Shown: piece after piece, positions 12,360-23,600 of the stretch
Layout: each line of letters begins with the position of its first letter
How positions within the stretch are numbered: position 1 is the first letter of the stretch
Assembly: GCA_963969395.1 (NCBI GenBank)
Contig: OZ017796.1
Coordinates: 32,044,243-32,108,242, forward strand
DNA from: Pseudoscleropodium purum
Taxonomy: Eukaryota > Streptophyta > Bryopsida > Hypnales > Brachytheciaceae
DNA: 64,000 nucleotides
Direction of reading: 5' to 3'
The notes under the pieces: generated by a model
Seen by the model: the letters and a program-made list of their open reading frames with translations, nothing else
Databases searched by the model: none
Told to the model about the DNA's origin: nothing
Made by a program: the position numbers and the translations under genes

Positions 12360-14298
12360 CTTACCTACCATCCAATTTGTCCGTCGCCCGCGACATGCCT
12401 TTCCCCCAAAAGAGAAACACACCAAATGCCAAAAGTGCCCAATTGCCACACATGCAGACAGTGTTGATTAGGTATGCACACGGCATGCAGACCTTTCCTC
12501 GACCTGCTTTCCCCAAAAGAGAGACACACACACAAATGACAATCGCCACATGGGCGGAAGGCCCGGGACCCCAGCAATTCAAGCTAAAGCGGCAAAGATA
12601 CATTTTTCAGTCTGTTCCCTCATAAGTAAGTTGAAGGACGAGGAGGTAAGGAGACGGAGACGTCGTCCCAATGGTCCACTATTCCGGTGGGCCGGTAATT
12701 GGTCAAGGCCGGGCCAGCAAGTACGGCGTGGTGCGCATTCATGGCCTCATCATTTGTGAATCTGCACATCCAGATCTGCAGCCTTAAGAGCTCGAAAGGC
12801 TCCTCCCGTCGATCAGTTAATTGGCCTAGCCTGCTGCTGCTGCTGCTGCTGCAGATCAGAGCGCTGCAGATCGACATCATGCGCAGACACCCTTCGATTG
12901 ATCATATCTTCTCTAACTTAACTTTCAGCTGCCCTGAAATCACAGCTAAGTTCACAGTTGTTGCAAGTCCACAGTTGTTGCACCATTTGCTTGCAAAGCA
13001 ACGCGCCATAGCCGCGTCATTGCCACGCCCTACAGCACTACTGTATTGTACTGTACAGCGAGTACGTTTCATGGGCTCCACTTCTACATTTACAGTGACG
13101 TAACAGCTTCCACGTTCGAACTTTTTTTTTTCCAGACTTCCAGAAGCCGGGTAGTCTTAGCTTCGATCGGTTGGTCCTTGCTGCATGATTCAGTAAATGT
13201 GTGTTGTAACTGACAGACCGCCTTGAAGAGGCGGAAGCATTTGAAGCTCCTGAATTTTCGCAAACGAAGGGCCGGGGAGGGAGGGAGTACGTACAGTCGT
13301 ACTGGCTACAGAGTGGTTTCGTTTCTCCTTTTGGATCATTCATTCCGGCCAGCAGCAGCAGCAGCAGCAGCATGATATGTGCGCGTTCTCGTCGTCAGTG
13401 AGTCTAGAGTTCTGGTGGGGGGAGAGGCGCGGCGGAATGGAGGTGGTTCCTGAATTTCTGCAATTGGCGTAAGTGTGGGGTCTCCAACGTACAGCTCTCG
13501 CTTGGACTATTATTCACAAAAGGAGTTGATTACTCTTCCGCTGCATCAGATGACGCTGACAAAAGCGGGGTCAACATTGGACAACAGGGTCTGCGGGGCC
13601 GTGCATTTATTTGAGTCGTAGCAGATGGAGCCTGCAGCTTGTTGTGGGCAGAGCTCTAGAGCTTGTGGAAGAGCTAGATATGATACATAGAGATAGATTG
13701 TTGACTGCACTGTATACATGGTGACAATGCATTTAGGGAGTAATTAATTAGTGATTCTCGGCCCACTTGGGGTGGGATTGGAGCATGATTTGTCTGCGTA
13801 CTTACACGTACAGACGATTAACTTATTATATTCGGTGGTAGTACGGGGGATCGATAGCATCTGCTGCATGATCTCAGTGGTTTCGAGACGACTTTGGCAG
13901 CAGCCGGGGTAAGAGACCAAGAGGAGGAGAGGCTAAGTTAGGAGAATTTGCAGCCCAAAGAGGGCCTCTCCCACAGAAACTCCCACAGTCAATTGTCGGA
14001 GCTTCTGAAGCTCTGCTGCTGCTGCTGCTGCTGCCTCCTGATTTTGAGCTTTGGAGCGATTTCGTACCGAATTTAGTCATCTCATGTTAAATTTAGATTC
14101 CAGAGGTCAAACTAAAGATTCAAATCGGTAGTTTTGGAGGTGGTGCTCAGAGAATGCAGACTGAGGCTTCCTGGGCTGGAGGAGACTAGCTGTCTGTCAG
14201 TCTGACAAGCTTTTGAATTGCAAGCTAGCATCGGAAATCTGTTGTTGGAAAGGTCATTAATTTACTGTTCCTGAGCAAATGCGTTGGGATTCAACAAA
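12360..14298 (+). promoter_or_regulatory. Probable promoter and 5' leader of the AUX/LAX gene
   Basis: Base composition shifts to higher G+C compared with the DNA upstream, and CTG/CAG runs occur at about 12834, 13353 and 14014, a pattern common in plant 5' leaders. One TGTCGG hexamer (13994-13999), the high-affinity auxin-response-factor site, lies 300 bp before the start codon; a single hexamer may be chance. An ATG at 14279 opens a 12-codon frame that overlaps the main start out of frame. I could not place a convincing TATA box or transcription start. Confidence 0.4.
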
Positions 14299-17200
14299 AT
14301 GGAAGAGGCTAGAGTAGCGTCCCCTGCAGCTGGATCTATGGAGGCCGAGGCCAGTGCACAGAATGGACTTGGTGATGGTGAGGGAAAAGCAGGAACGTCA
14401 CGCAAAGGGAGCTTGAAGGGCTTGAAGATGCCGATTTTGCTGTGGGAAGGGGGTTCCGTGTTTGATTCATGGCTTGTGGCTTCAGCTGCTCAGGTATAAG
14501 GGCAATCCCCATTGCATTCGACTAGCCTCATGTTTTTCAAGTTTTTTTTCACCACTTTTGAGTGAGTCATATGGAGACTTTCTTTTGTATGTTCAAGTTC
14601 ACTTAATTCTGGTGATCTGGAACTAGGCTGCCTGAATTCTACTCTTTACATTATGATCAATCAAATTGGTCATTCAAAAACCTCGAAATCTTGTCAGCTA
14701 TGGTCTTAATTTCTCATTCAATATCTTTTTGTCTATCGCGGGTCAAATGTAGCAAGGGTTGCTGACCTTTGTTTCAATTAAAAAGTTACAGGGGTCAGTC
14801 AAATCAATAATGCTGTGAATTGTTGCTGGCAAGCCTTCTTGATCGTGCTTCCGGAACTAAAACTGAGACCCATTTTATGTGAATTCAGTAAAAAATCTTA
14901 TTCAATGGACTCACAGTTAAAATTCAGTCTGTTAAGAAATTGCTCTAGAGGTGCAAAATGAATTTGACCTCAGAATGGGTTTGCATTCGGTTTGTGATTC
15001 ATCCTAGAAAGCACTAAAAATTTGCTGCAGCTTTTGATCACCTCAAAATTCCACATTTTATTTCGTTTTAGAATTATTCTTTATCTGTATAGTTCCCTAA
15101 GAAAATCTTTTTCAGCTCAAGAATCGATATTCTTACTTGACATTCTATTTGCTTGTGATCCCAAATTCCTGGTTGAGTTTTAACTGGATTGCAGGAACGA
15201 ATTAGATAGCCAATTGGCTCGAGAAGGTTACCAAACAGAATGCCAAGTTGTTTTTGTGAAATTCAAACATCCAATCTGTACCTTTCAGTTGCTCTAAGGG
15301 CTCATGTTGCGTAGAATGATTATGTGTTATAATTCTTGCCTGTCCAGCAGATGAGAAAGTGACACATGTAGCTTGAATGGACTTCGCATTACGTAATCTT
15401 AAATCTTCATTGTTAACGTCTGATTATTTATTTGGCAGATTGGCCAAGTGGTGCTGACCTTGCCCTACACGATGTCACAAATGGGCCTTGCTTATGGAGT
15501 ACCAGCCATAATTCTGTACAATGTTTTGGGTGCCTGGTCGGTGTACCTCCTTGTCTGGCTCTACTTGGAGTTCAAAGCTCGAGCAGACTTGCTGCAAGTC
15601 AAAGTTCGCCCTGAAAGACATATTCTGCAGGCAAGTGCCTCCCGTTTGCCGAATAGTTGATCATAGCAGCTCATATTAACACGAAAGCAATCATTCGAGT
15701 ACTAAAGTACTCAATCTGGCAGCTTAATTTCGTATATAATACCAGGCAAAGTCATAATAAACTCTTAATTTCATTAGTGAATCATTCATTTATGCACCAA
15801 AGTTCAATCAAAAAGATGCGATTCTCCCATCAGCTGTTTAGCCATTTGAAGCTCTGACTTTAGATAGCTATTTGAGGCACTCCAGCCCTTTCTATTATGT
15901 CAGCAAAACATTCATTAGATATTTAAGAATTGCAACTATTTTAAAAGAGATGTCGTCTGAGATCATATTGCATTGATAGAGTAATTCTTCTTCCTACTCA
16001 TAATTCGGATTCGTAACCATGTGCACGTGTAATTAGGTTATATGTTCAATTTTTAACACTCAGCCTGTACTGTACATTATATAAATAACTTACTTAGAAG
16101 TTCTAATGAGATGGGTACATGAAATTAACAAGTTGTTTGACAAGATTTCATTGAATTGTGCTGTCTGGTGTGGGTGTGCAGTATCATGAAGTGATCGGAG
16201 GTTTGGTTGGGAGATGGGGTGGCCAGCTCACTTATTTCTTTGTTATTGTATCGCTGGCCATTGCATCTGTCATTCAACTCATTGCATCTGCCAGGTAGTA
16301 AATTTGTTATTATTTTTTTATTCTAAAAAAAAATTCTACAGCAGGCCTTCATTCGTTATGGTGAAATATACAGCAGTAAATTTTTTTTTTTTTTTTTTTT
16401 TTCTTGACCAAGTTGTGGAGTTTCAGATGTGACTTTCACAGCTGAAATTTCCTGTACTTCTACTTTAGACCCCAACCCATTTTGTGGATGCACTGCCTAA
16501 TATCATTAACCAGTTTTTAGCAGGGTCCTCTTAATTATCATGAAAATAGGAATCTTATTAAGATTTAGGATAGCTAATTTAGGACCTGCTTTGAATCATC
16601 ATACTTAACTAAACTTCTTCATTATAGTTATCTCATTTTCTGTTATAATTATTGCACTTTTATTTGTAGTTTACTTACCATCGATGAAGTTTTCAACTCG
16701 CAAACTATCCTTCAAGATTTTGTCCACATGGGTGGACAAGGTAACAATAAATTTGGATGGAGATTCAAAGTGACAACTAATAGATGACTCAATAAGTACC
16801 TTCAACTAATGTGATCACAAGAAATTAAAAACAATCATTTATGAATGGTGGTATCATCAATTTTGATAATTGGTGCAATTCTAATGCGAAATATCAAGAC
16901 ACAACTCTACATAAGGCTCTAAAAACTTGAACAAATATAGATTAATGTTTGAGATTTCTGTAAGTGCTAAAGTTGTGGAATACCACCAATTTAACACTAA
17001 TTTGACATGTGCATGATAATTGTGCAGTGACTTGTACTACGCAAATTCAAATTTAAACAAGCGAGAGTGGCTATACATTGTGGGAGGGGTAGCATTTTTG
17101 GCTATCTTTGTTCCAGACTATGGTCACTTCCGCACGGGGGCTGTGATTGGCATTTTGACAACAACTCTCACTTCATTCTACTTGTTCATTGCTTCTCTCT

Positions 17201-20197
17201 CCATTGGACAGGTCGTCTCCCTTACTATAACCACAAGAGAGAGAAAGTACTCCAACCATTTATTTTTATAATTGGAGTACATGAAGAGCATGTTCATACT
17301 AAGTGCCACATTGATGCTCTCCAAGGAGCCAAGAGGATCGACACTAAAGTTACATATCTTTGCTAGAAGAGAGACTCTATACTATAAACTCAATTTCATT
17401 TGAATGCAAGGAATCTACACAACAATGTGAAAGTGCCAAACACCTCAAACAAAAGTTGAACTTGTGACACTTGATAGTTGCTCAAGTATGTCTTGCTATT
17501 GAAATAGGAGGTTCATAACACTTTAGTCTCAACATGTTTGAGACTCATGGAATGTAATAACATCACATTGTGAGTACAATGACAAATATAATTGACAGAA
17601 ATGGCAATGTAGCCTATAAATTTTGGAATTTGTAAGAATACTTTATCAATTTTGAAGATAGAGTGCAAAGCATTTTGAAAATACTTCCATCTAAATTATG
17701 CAACAATTGTGTATATTGAAGAATTCAACTTCAACTTCAGATCTTGTGCTAGAGTACCCCATTTGAGAGTTTGATTGTGTGCCAGATATCTTGAAAATGA
17801 GTCCATTTGTTTTGCAATTGACATATTTTTCAGTAATTGGTTTGTTGGATGTTGTAGGCTGCTGGAGTTAAGCATAGAGGTGCACATGACAAGGTGGAGT
17901 TCTTCACGGGTGCAACCAATATTCTATTTGCTTTTGGAGGGCATGGAATCACCATGTAAGTTAGGCAATTTATTTTCATTTGAAATAGCTTGGCAGACAT
18001 GTTAGACAACACCTTGTAACATTAAAATGTGAGCATGATATAACATTATTCACAAGTTGTAGATGGGAATTAAGTGTTTAAGTATGAAAAGAGTCAAAGT
18101 ATCTAGGAAAGAATGCTCTCCCAAAAGATGAGGTAACCTGATTATCCTACTGTAATACACACAAAGGATGATTGATAACTTTCTTTGTGCCTATATTCTT
18201 GTGTCTTCAACAATGTTTAGGGAAACATACTACTTTATTATATGATAACAAGTCGAGTTTGTCATGTCCCACTCCAACTAAAGAGTCTACTCAACCTAGT
18301 TGGAATTGGTCATTAATGAGTTGTTTATTAGCTCCAGGAAAGTTGAGTGCACTACTTGATTGGAAATCAACATAGTATTGGAAATAGGTGAATAACTCCT
18401 TCATTGGAACATGACATGATTTTCACTAATGAAACTTGCATGTAAATGATTAGTGAATTGCCTTAAGAAATTTTCTGATTTTGTTCTAGTTGTTGTGTTT
18501 TTTTGGAATTGACAGAGAAATTCTGGAGTCCATGAGGCGACCATCAAAATTCAAGTTTGTCTACGTACTTGTGTGCTTCTACACGTTGTGTGTGACTATA
18601 CCAAGCGCCGTTGCAGTTTATTGGGTGTATGGGGACGTCTTATTGATACGTTCCAACGCTTTTGCTGTTCTTCCCCCTAGTGGTTGGCGAACAGTGGCTA
18701 TTGCTTCCATGGTCATGCACCAAGTATGAACCACTCTCTTCTTGTAGTATGGAAGTGGTCATTTTTGGTCATAGAGTCTATCTTTGAAAGGAGGCATCAA
18801 TCAAGGGTAGCATTCACTCTTTGGGTTGATGCAACACACTTAGTAGAATTACTTTTTATAGACTCTTCTTCATTCATTCATTCACTCCAGGCTTGGATCA
18901 AAGTGAAGCTTCTTTTTCGAGTCACTTTGCTCATTCAGGCAAATAGGCAATAAACAACAGATTTTGAGGTGCTTTCCATTATGACAAATCTCATCAATCT
19001 TGGCATCATTTGATAAGGAATTAACAAACTATGAAAGGAAGGAATAACAAAGTAAACACTTCTGCAACGTGTTTCAATGTCTTTTAATCGCACTACTTAA
19101 CGGAAAACTCGAAAACTCTGGTATGTGATACCCCTGCTTTGTGTTGTGCAGGCCATGGGATTTGTGCTCTTCAGCCACCCGGTGTTTCTGGTGTGCGAGA
19201 AGGCGATGGGGGTGCATACCAAGACGTTTGCATTGCGAGTTCTGGTTCGCATTCCTGTTGTAGGAGTGCTGTGGTTTTTGGCCCTGGCGGTTCCTTTCTT
19301 CGGACCCATCAACTCTGTGATGGGAGCCCTCTTGGTGGCCGTCTCCGTGTACATTATCCCCTTGGCTGCATTCCTCATCACTTACCGCACCAAATTTGCT
19401 CGCCAGGTATGGCCATGAGCTCCCTCACCTGCTCAATGGAAGTTCAGGTTCAAGTTGTTAAGGCAAGAAGGTTCAATTAATGCGGTCACGTAACAGAGAT
19501 ATCCGTTGAGCACGCCATGAGTTTCATGTGGGGTTTCTTGAGGAGTTTTTCACCAATTGCAGGCTCTAAGCAGAGTGAGTTTGGTGAAAAGTTTCAAATC
19601 TCACGTGCATCTCGTACTGTGTTTTGCACTACTTAATGGGTATCTCTAATGGAGAATCTCACTTCTTTACAATTTGTGTTCTAAAAAACTCCCAACAAGC
19701 GATAACATTCACAACGTTTCTTGGGAACAATTCGACAGCAATGGAGAGGTTGCACCTTCCTTGCTAATCTCTATACTTCATTTTTGTTTTTTAATGGTGA
19801 ACAGTGTAGAGGGCATGGGTGAATTGAGTAAAAAACTGGGGATACTGGAAAAGCTGTCAATATTGAGCTCAAGTTGTTGCGCGAAAGAGATACCGGATGC
19901 GATAATTGAATGCTATATAACTTAGTTTCTGCATTTCTGCATTTCTGCATTACTGAAGAAGAGAGAATGCATGTGGTGTTGGCATTTGCTGTGCAGAACT
20001 CGGCTGTGAAGCTGCCTCCATTCTTGCCCAGGTGGTCACTTATGTTTCTTTTGAATTTGATTATCATCATATGGACCATTGTGGTGGGCATTGGGTTCGG
20101 GGGATGGGCGAGCATCACCAACTTTGTGAGACAGATTCACACCTTCGGGTTCTTTGACAAGTGTTTCCAATGTCCTCAGCCGGCCAGTCACAAATAA
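14299..20197 (+). CDS. AUX1: AUX/LAX family auxin influx carrier
   Basis: Eight exons: 14299-14493, 15439-15630, 16182-16294, 17028-17211, 17858-17955, 18516-18723, 19152-19406, 19997-20197; 481 aa, close to the 485 aa of Arabidopsis AUX1. The start is the first in-frame ATG after an upstream stop. The family is a plasma-membrane proton symporter for indole-3-acetic acid, of the amino acid/auxin permease superfamily, with about eleven membrane segments. Family landmarks in order are WEGGSVFDSW, LTLPYTMSQMG, TGATNILFAFGGH, PSAVAVYW, SNAFAVLP, PFFGPINS, VYIIP and GFGGWAS, then the cysteine-bearing tail FDKCFQCPQP. Introns are 428-945 bp; all are GT-AG except intron 2, which has a GC donor (CAG|GCAAGT). 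The sequence is clearly diverged from angiosperm AUX1/LAX. A short overlapping upstream ORF may lower translation. It converges with the Tubby gene, stops 459 bp apart. Confidence 0.95.
15631..16181 (+). other. GC-AG intron 2 of the AUX/LAX gene
   Basis: The exon ends ...CTGCAG and the intron opens GCAAGT. No GT donor nearby keeps the frame. Homology fixes the junction because ILQ|YHEV aligns with the IQ|WFEV segment of AUX1. CAG|GCAAGT is the usual strong context of GC donors. Confidence 0.85.
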
Positions 20198-20656
20198 AAA
20201 AAACAGGTGAGCCTTTTGCAACACAGAAGGTTGCAATACGTAAGGTTTAGCATTTAGGGTTTGGTCACATTGAAGCATTTCAACAAGCATGTATCGTTGA
20301 AGATCACTCATTAGAGTTTACTGGAGAGACAACTTTGGGTGCTTTAGCACTCAAAAGTAATGGAACTGTAAGTCTCCTCTGATATCAATCAAACACTGGG
20401 AGGTTGTAGACCAGTATTGAAGGGACAGTAGACAACCTCGTTTTCCATTCAAAATGAGTGGCAATAGACATTAGTAGGCAAGTCATACTAACGCCCAACT
20501 TGCTAATTGGAAGAGACGATGAGTTAATGTTGGTATCAATATCAACTCCCTAATGTTAGTATCCTCTATTTCTTAATTGAGTAGTGGAAACATTGGTGGG
20601 ATCCAGGTCTATGAACTAGTGCCATATCAATTAGATTAAGCCTGAAGCTTTGTGCT
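20198..20656. other. Convergent intergenic spacer (3' ends of AUX/LAX and Tubby)
   Basis: The 459 bp between the two stop codons must hold both 3' untranslated regions, so the transcripts may overlap. An A-rich run directly follows the AUX/LAX stop, but no consensus AATAAA signal is evident in the expected place. Confidence 0.6.
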
Positions 20657-23600
20657 TCATTTCAAAAACTTTGAGTCCTGGTTTCCGCCTGTTGGGCTAA
20701 CGTAAGCATAAATCCTCTTTGTTGACAGGTATAATTTCTTCTGCATGCCTATTTTGAACAGCAAGGAGACTTGGCATTGCTTCGCCGTACAAAGATTCTC
20801 CAAGCAGTGTTTTGCGTCTAAGCCAGTAAGGTGGAGCTCATATCTCTGTGTTGTGATGTTACCGTGGTTTTTCGACAAGCACATTTCTCGAACAGCAGCA
20901 GGTTAAACATGCTGAAACCAGTGGATCTGGAAATGTGGGAATAATACTGCTTATGCTGGCAATCAATCTGCAAAACCCTAGAAATGCAGCACGTGCTGGT
21001 AGAGATCTCAATCAGAGGGTCCACTGTCATAGTTGTGCACTAGGATAATCCATCCAGTGATTTCCTTTCATACTTGGAGAAAGTGGTGTTCTGGCATTGA
21101 AACATGTGTCGAGAGAGGCTGAGTTCTCACTGATTTTATAGTTCGGAGGATATCAACTTCAAAAAATTATAGGTTAGTTTACTGGACGGGGAATTGCTTA
21201 CACAATCCCATCAGAATGCGCAAAGAAGATCGTGTTGTTATAGGATTTATTCAGATATGGAAAAAAAAGAGTGCAGTGTTATTACATGAGGAGAGCGTTT
21301 GGTTGTTGAGTCTATTCACACGCTATCTTTGGGTCCAAGCTCGAGAGACAAATTGAGAATGCCTGTACGAGAGAATTTCGGTCCACTTCAATAAGGTACA
21401 CATGCTGTGGAAATGCGGCTACTCATGTGTGTTATGAATTTGGTTGGAAGTTTGTGATACGTACTTGTAAGGCTGACATTGGGTGCTGATAGTCCATTGT
21501 GAAGAGATTTCTTCCAATCTGAAACCCCCAAAGCAGACAATGAAGCCATGAGTAGAATGTCTTGGCATGAAGTCCAATAATGCTCTTATGTACTGTAGAA
21601 TGTTTTGGCATCAGAATCAAAATTTCTCAGTCAAGATAACCAATTCTCTACTTTAAGGTGGATCTAAGGGCATAAAATGAGGCTTAGAGGGGCTGTGGGA
21701 GTGAGGTCATAGGTTAAGTCTCCAAAGCGATATCAGAATCTGATAACAGTAGAGCATGTAATATCCAGGAATCGTTAACACCAGACGAGTAGCATTCCGT
21801 ACCTTACCAAACTGAAGGATTACAGTGTCTTGGTCGGAGTCTGCAACCAACTGCATAGATGAAGAATAGCAAATGATATTCTTGAACTAGGAGAAGATAC
21901 ACATAGAATACAAGAATTGCCACAATAATACATGGAAAGTGGAAGTCTTGAGGAGCATGAAACAACATCTGAACAAATTTCTGCTTGGTTCAGATGTTTC
22001 ATGGCAAATGTCTCATGGCAACTCTTTTCTGTAGAGGTGGAAGCCAAGCATTGGATATGGAGAGCACGCTTATATCTCATAACAGTGTCCTTTAGGATTA
22101 TGGACTAGGTAATGTGAAAGCAGAGCGTCATTACATGCGTAGCCACAAGAGTGACAAGGGGTGTTAAATTATATCTCATAACGAGGCTCTGCTTTTGAAA
22201 AAGAACATACCACTCCTCACACAATTAGAGACTTCCATTTGTCTTAAATTGGGCTCCATTGAGGTTTAGGTATCCTTCAGTTTAGACTTTGATTCAGCTT
22301 GATTGAACAGGATCCAACCATTGAGGTTCCATCCAGGAATGTGAAATACAGCCTTGAAAAGTATCACATCACCTTTCTTGGGAATCAAATTGTTATTTCT
22401 CATAACAAGGCTCCACTCTCATGTTACCTAGTCCAATTTGGCTGTCCAATACATTCTGCTACCATATTCAATCCACATGAATTGATCCTTACCTGAAAGT
22501 TTCTGACCGATGGTTTTGTCACGCGGCCATTGAAATTGAGACAATAAGCTGCAAGCTGCCCATCCATAAAACCACACAAATCAATAAATATGAGCAGAAA
22601 ATGAATTCTTGGAAGACTACTCTTGACAAACTGGGATCTTGCCCTATTGTTTCAGAGTGACCCAAAACTGTCATGGGTTACATCTTTCCCTCAGGTTAGA
22701 GGGTCACTTGCACCTCTTCCTTCTCAATTTTTTTCAATTCTACAGAATCAAAATCAAAACCTATAGTTTGTAAAAAAATTCAGAAATTCAGAAATTATGA
22801 TTGTTTCAAAGTAAAAAACAGTTTTGAAACAACCTGAAAGTTTGGAATGAAAACTTGCACAAATGAAAGAAAGAAATTTTGTTTAAATGGATGAAACATT
22901 ATTCAAATGGATTAAAGTTTGAAAATTCCAAAAAAAAAGAAATTGGTGTGCTGACTAAACAAGAATTCATTTGAACAACTATGTGTTGAAACCAGTCATG
23001 GAGTAAGCTTAGGGTACCTGTTTATTGAAACGGGGTTGTTTGTTGTGCATAATGATCATCTTATCGCGGTGCTGCCCACATTTGTAGTCATCCAAAATAA
23101 CTGGTCCACCATCAGCTGCTGGTGGAAACACATGAGGCTTGCCATCCTCCTGCAAAGACGGAATGATGGCAGTCATTCTGCGAGGTCCTGCTATCCCAAG
23201 CACGTTGACATGAAACCGGACTGCACCCATCTCCACCCTGTTTTTTGCAGTTGGAAGCCGGGTAGTTCTGCCATATACATCAAATAGGTTTTATTACCGG
23301 TTCTCCATTTTCCGATGAGCCTCAGTAAGCATCAAGCAGGCACAAACTGAAATTCGCACTGATGCATTTTCAAATGTTGAGCGCTACACCTAGATGAGTC
23401 TTACCATGAATTGACTAGTGTCATTGGGATTTAGTCCACTCTAAAGTGTCAATCGAAATGTACTTAAAGTCTTATATGATAAGTTCTATATTTTGAGAGC
23501 CAAAATATAGTTTCTACATGGGATTCTATAGGATTGCAAACATTGTGGTAACACCACATCTTGCAGCGCATAGCAAATTTTTTCAATCCAATTAACATTT

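Noticed and set aside
12699..13103. 134-codon plus-strand ORF upstream of AUX/LAX
   Set aside because: Runs through a CTG repeat and promoter-like sequence; no recognisable domain, and opposing frames are equally open.
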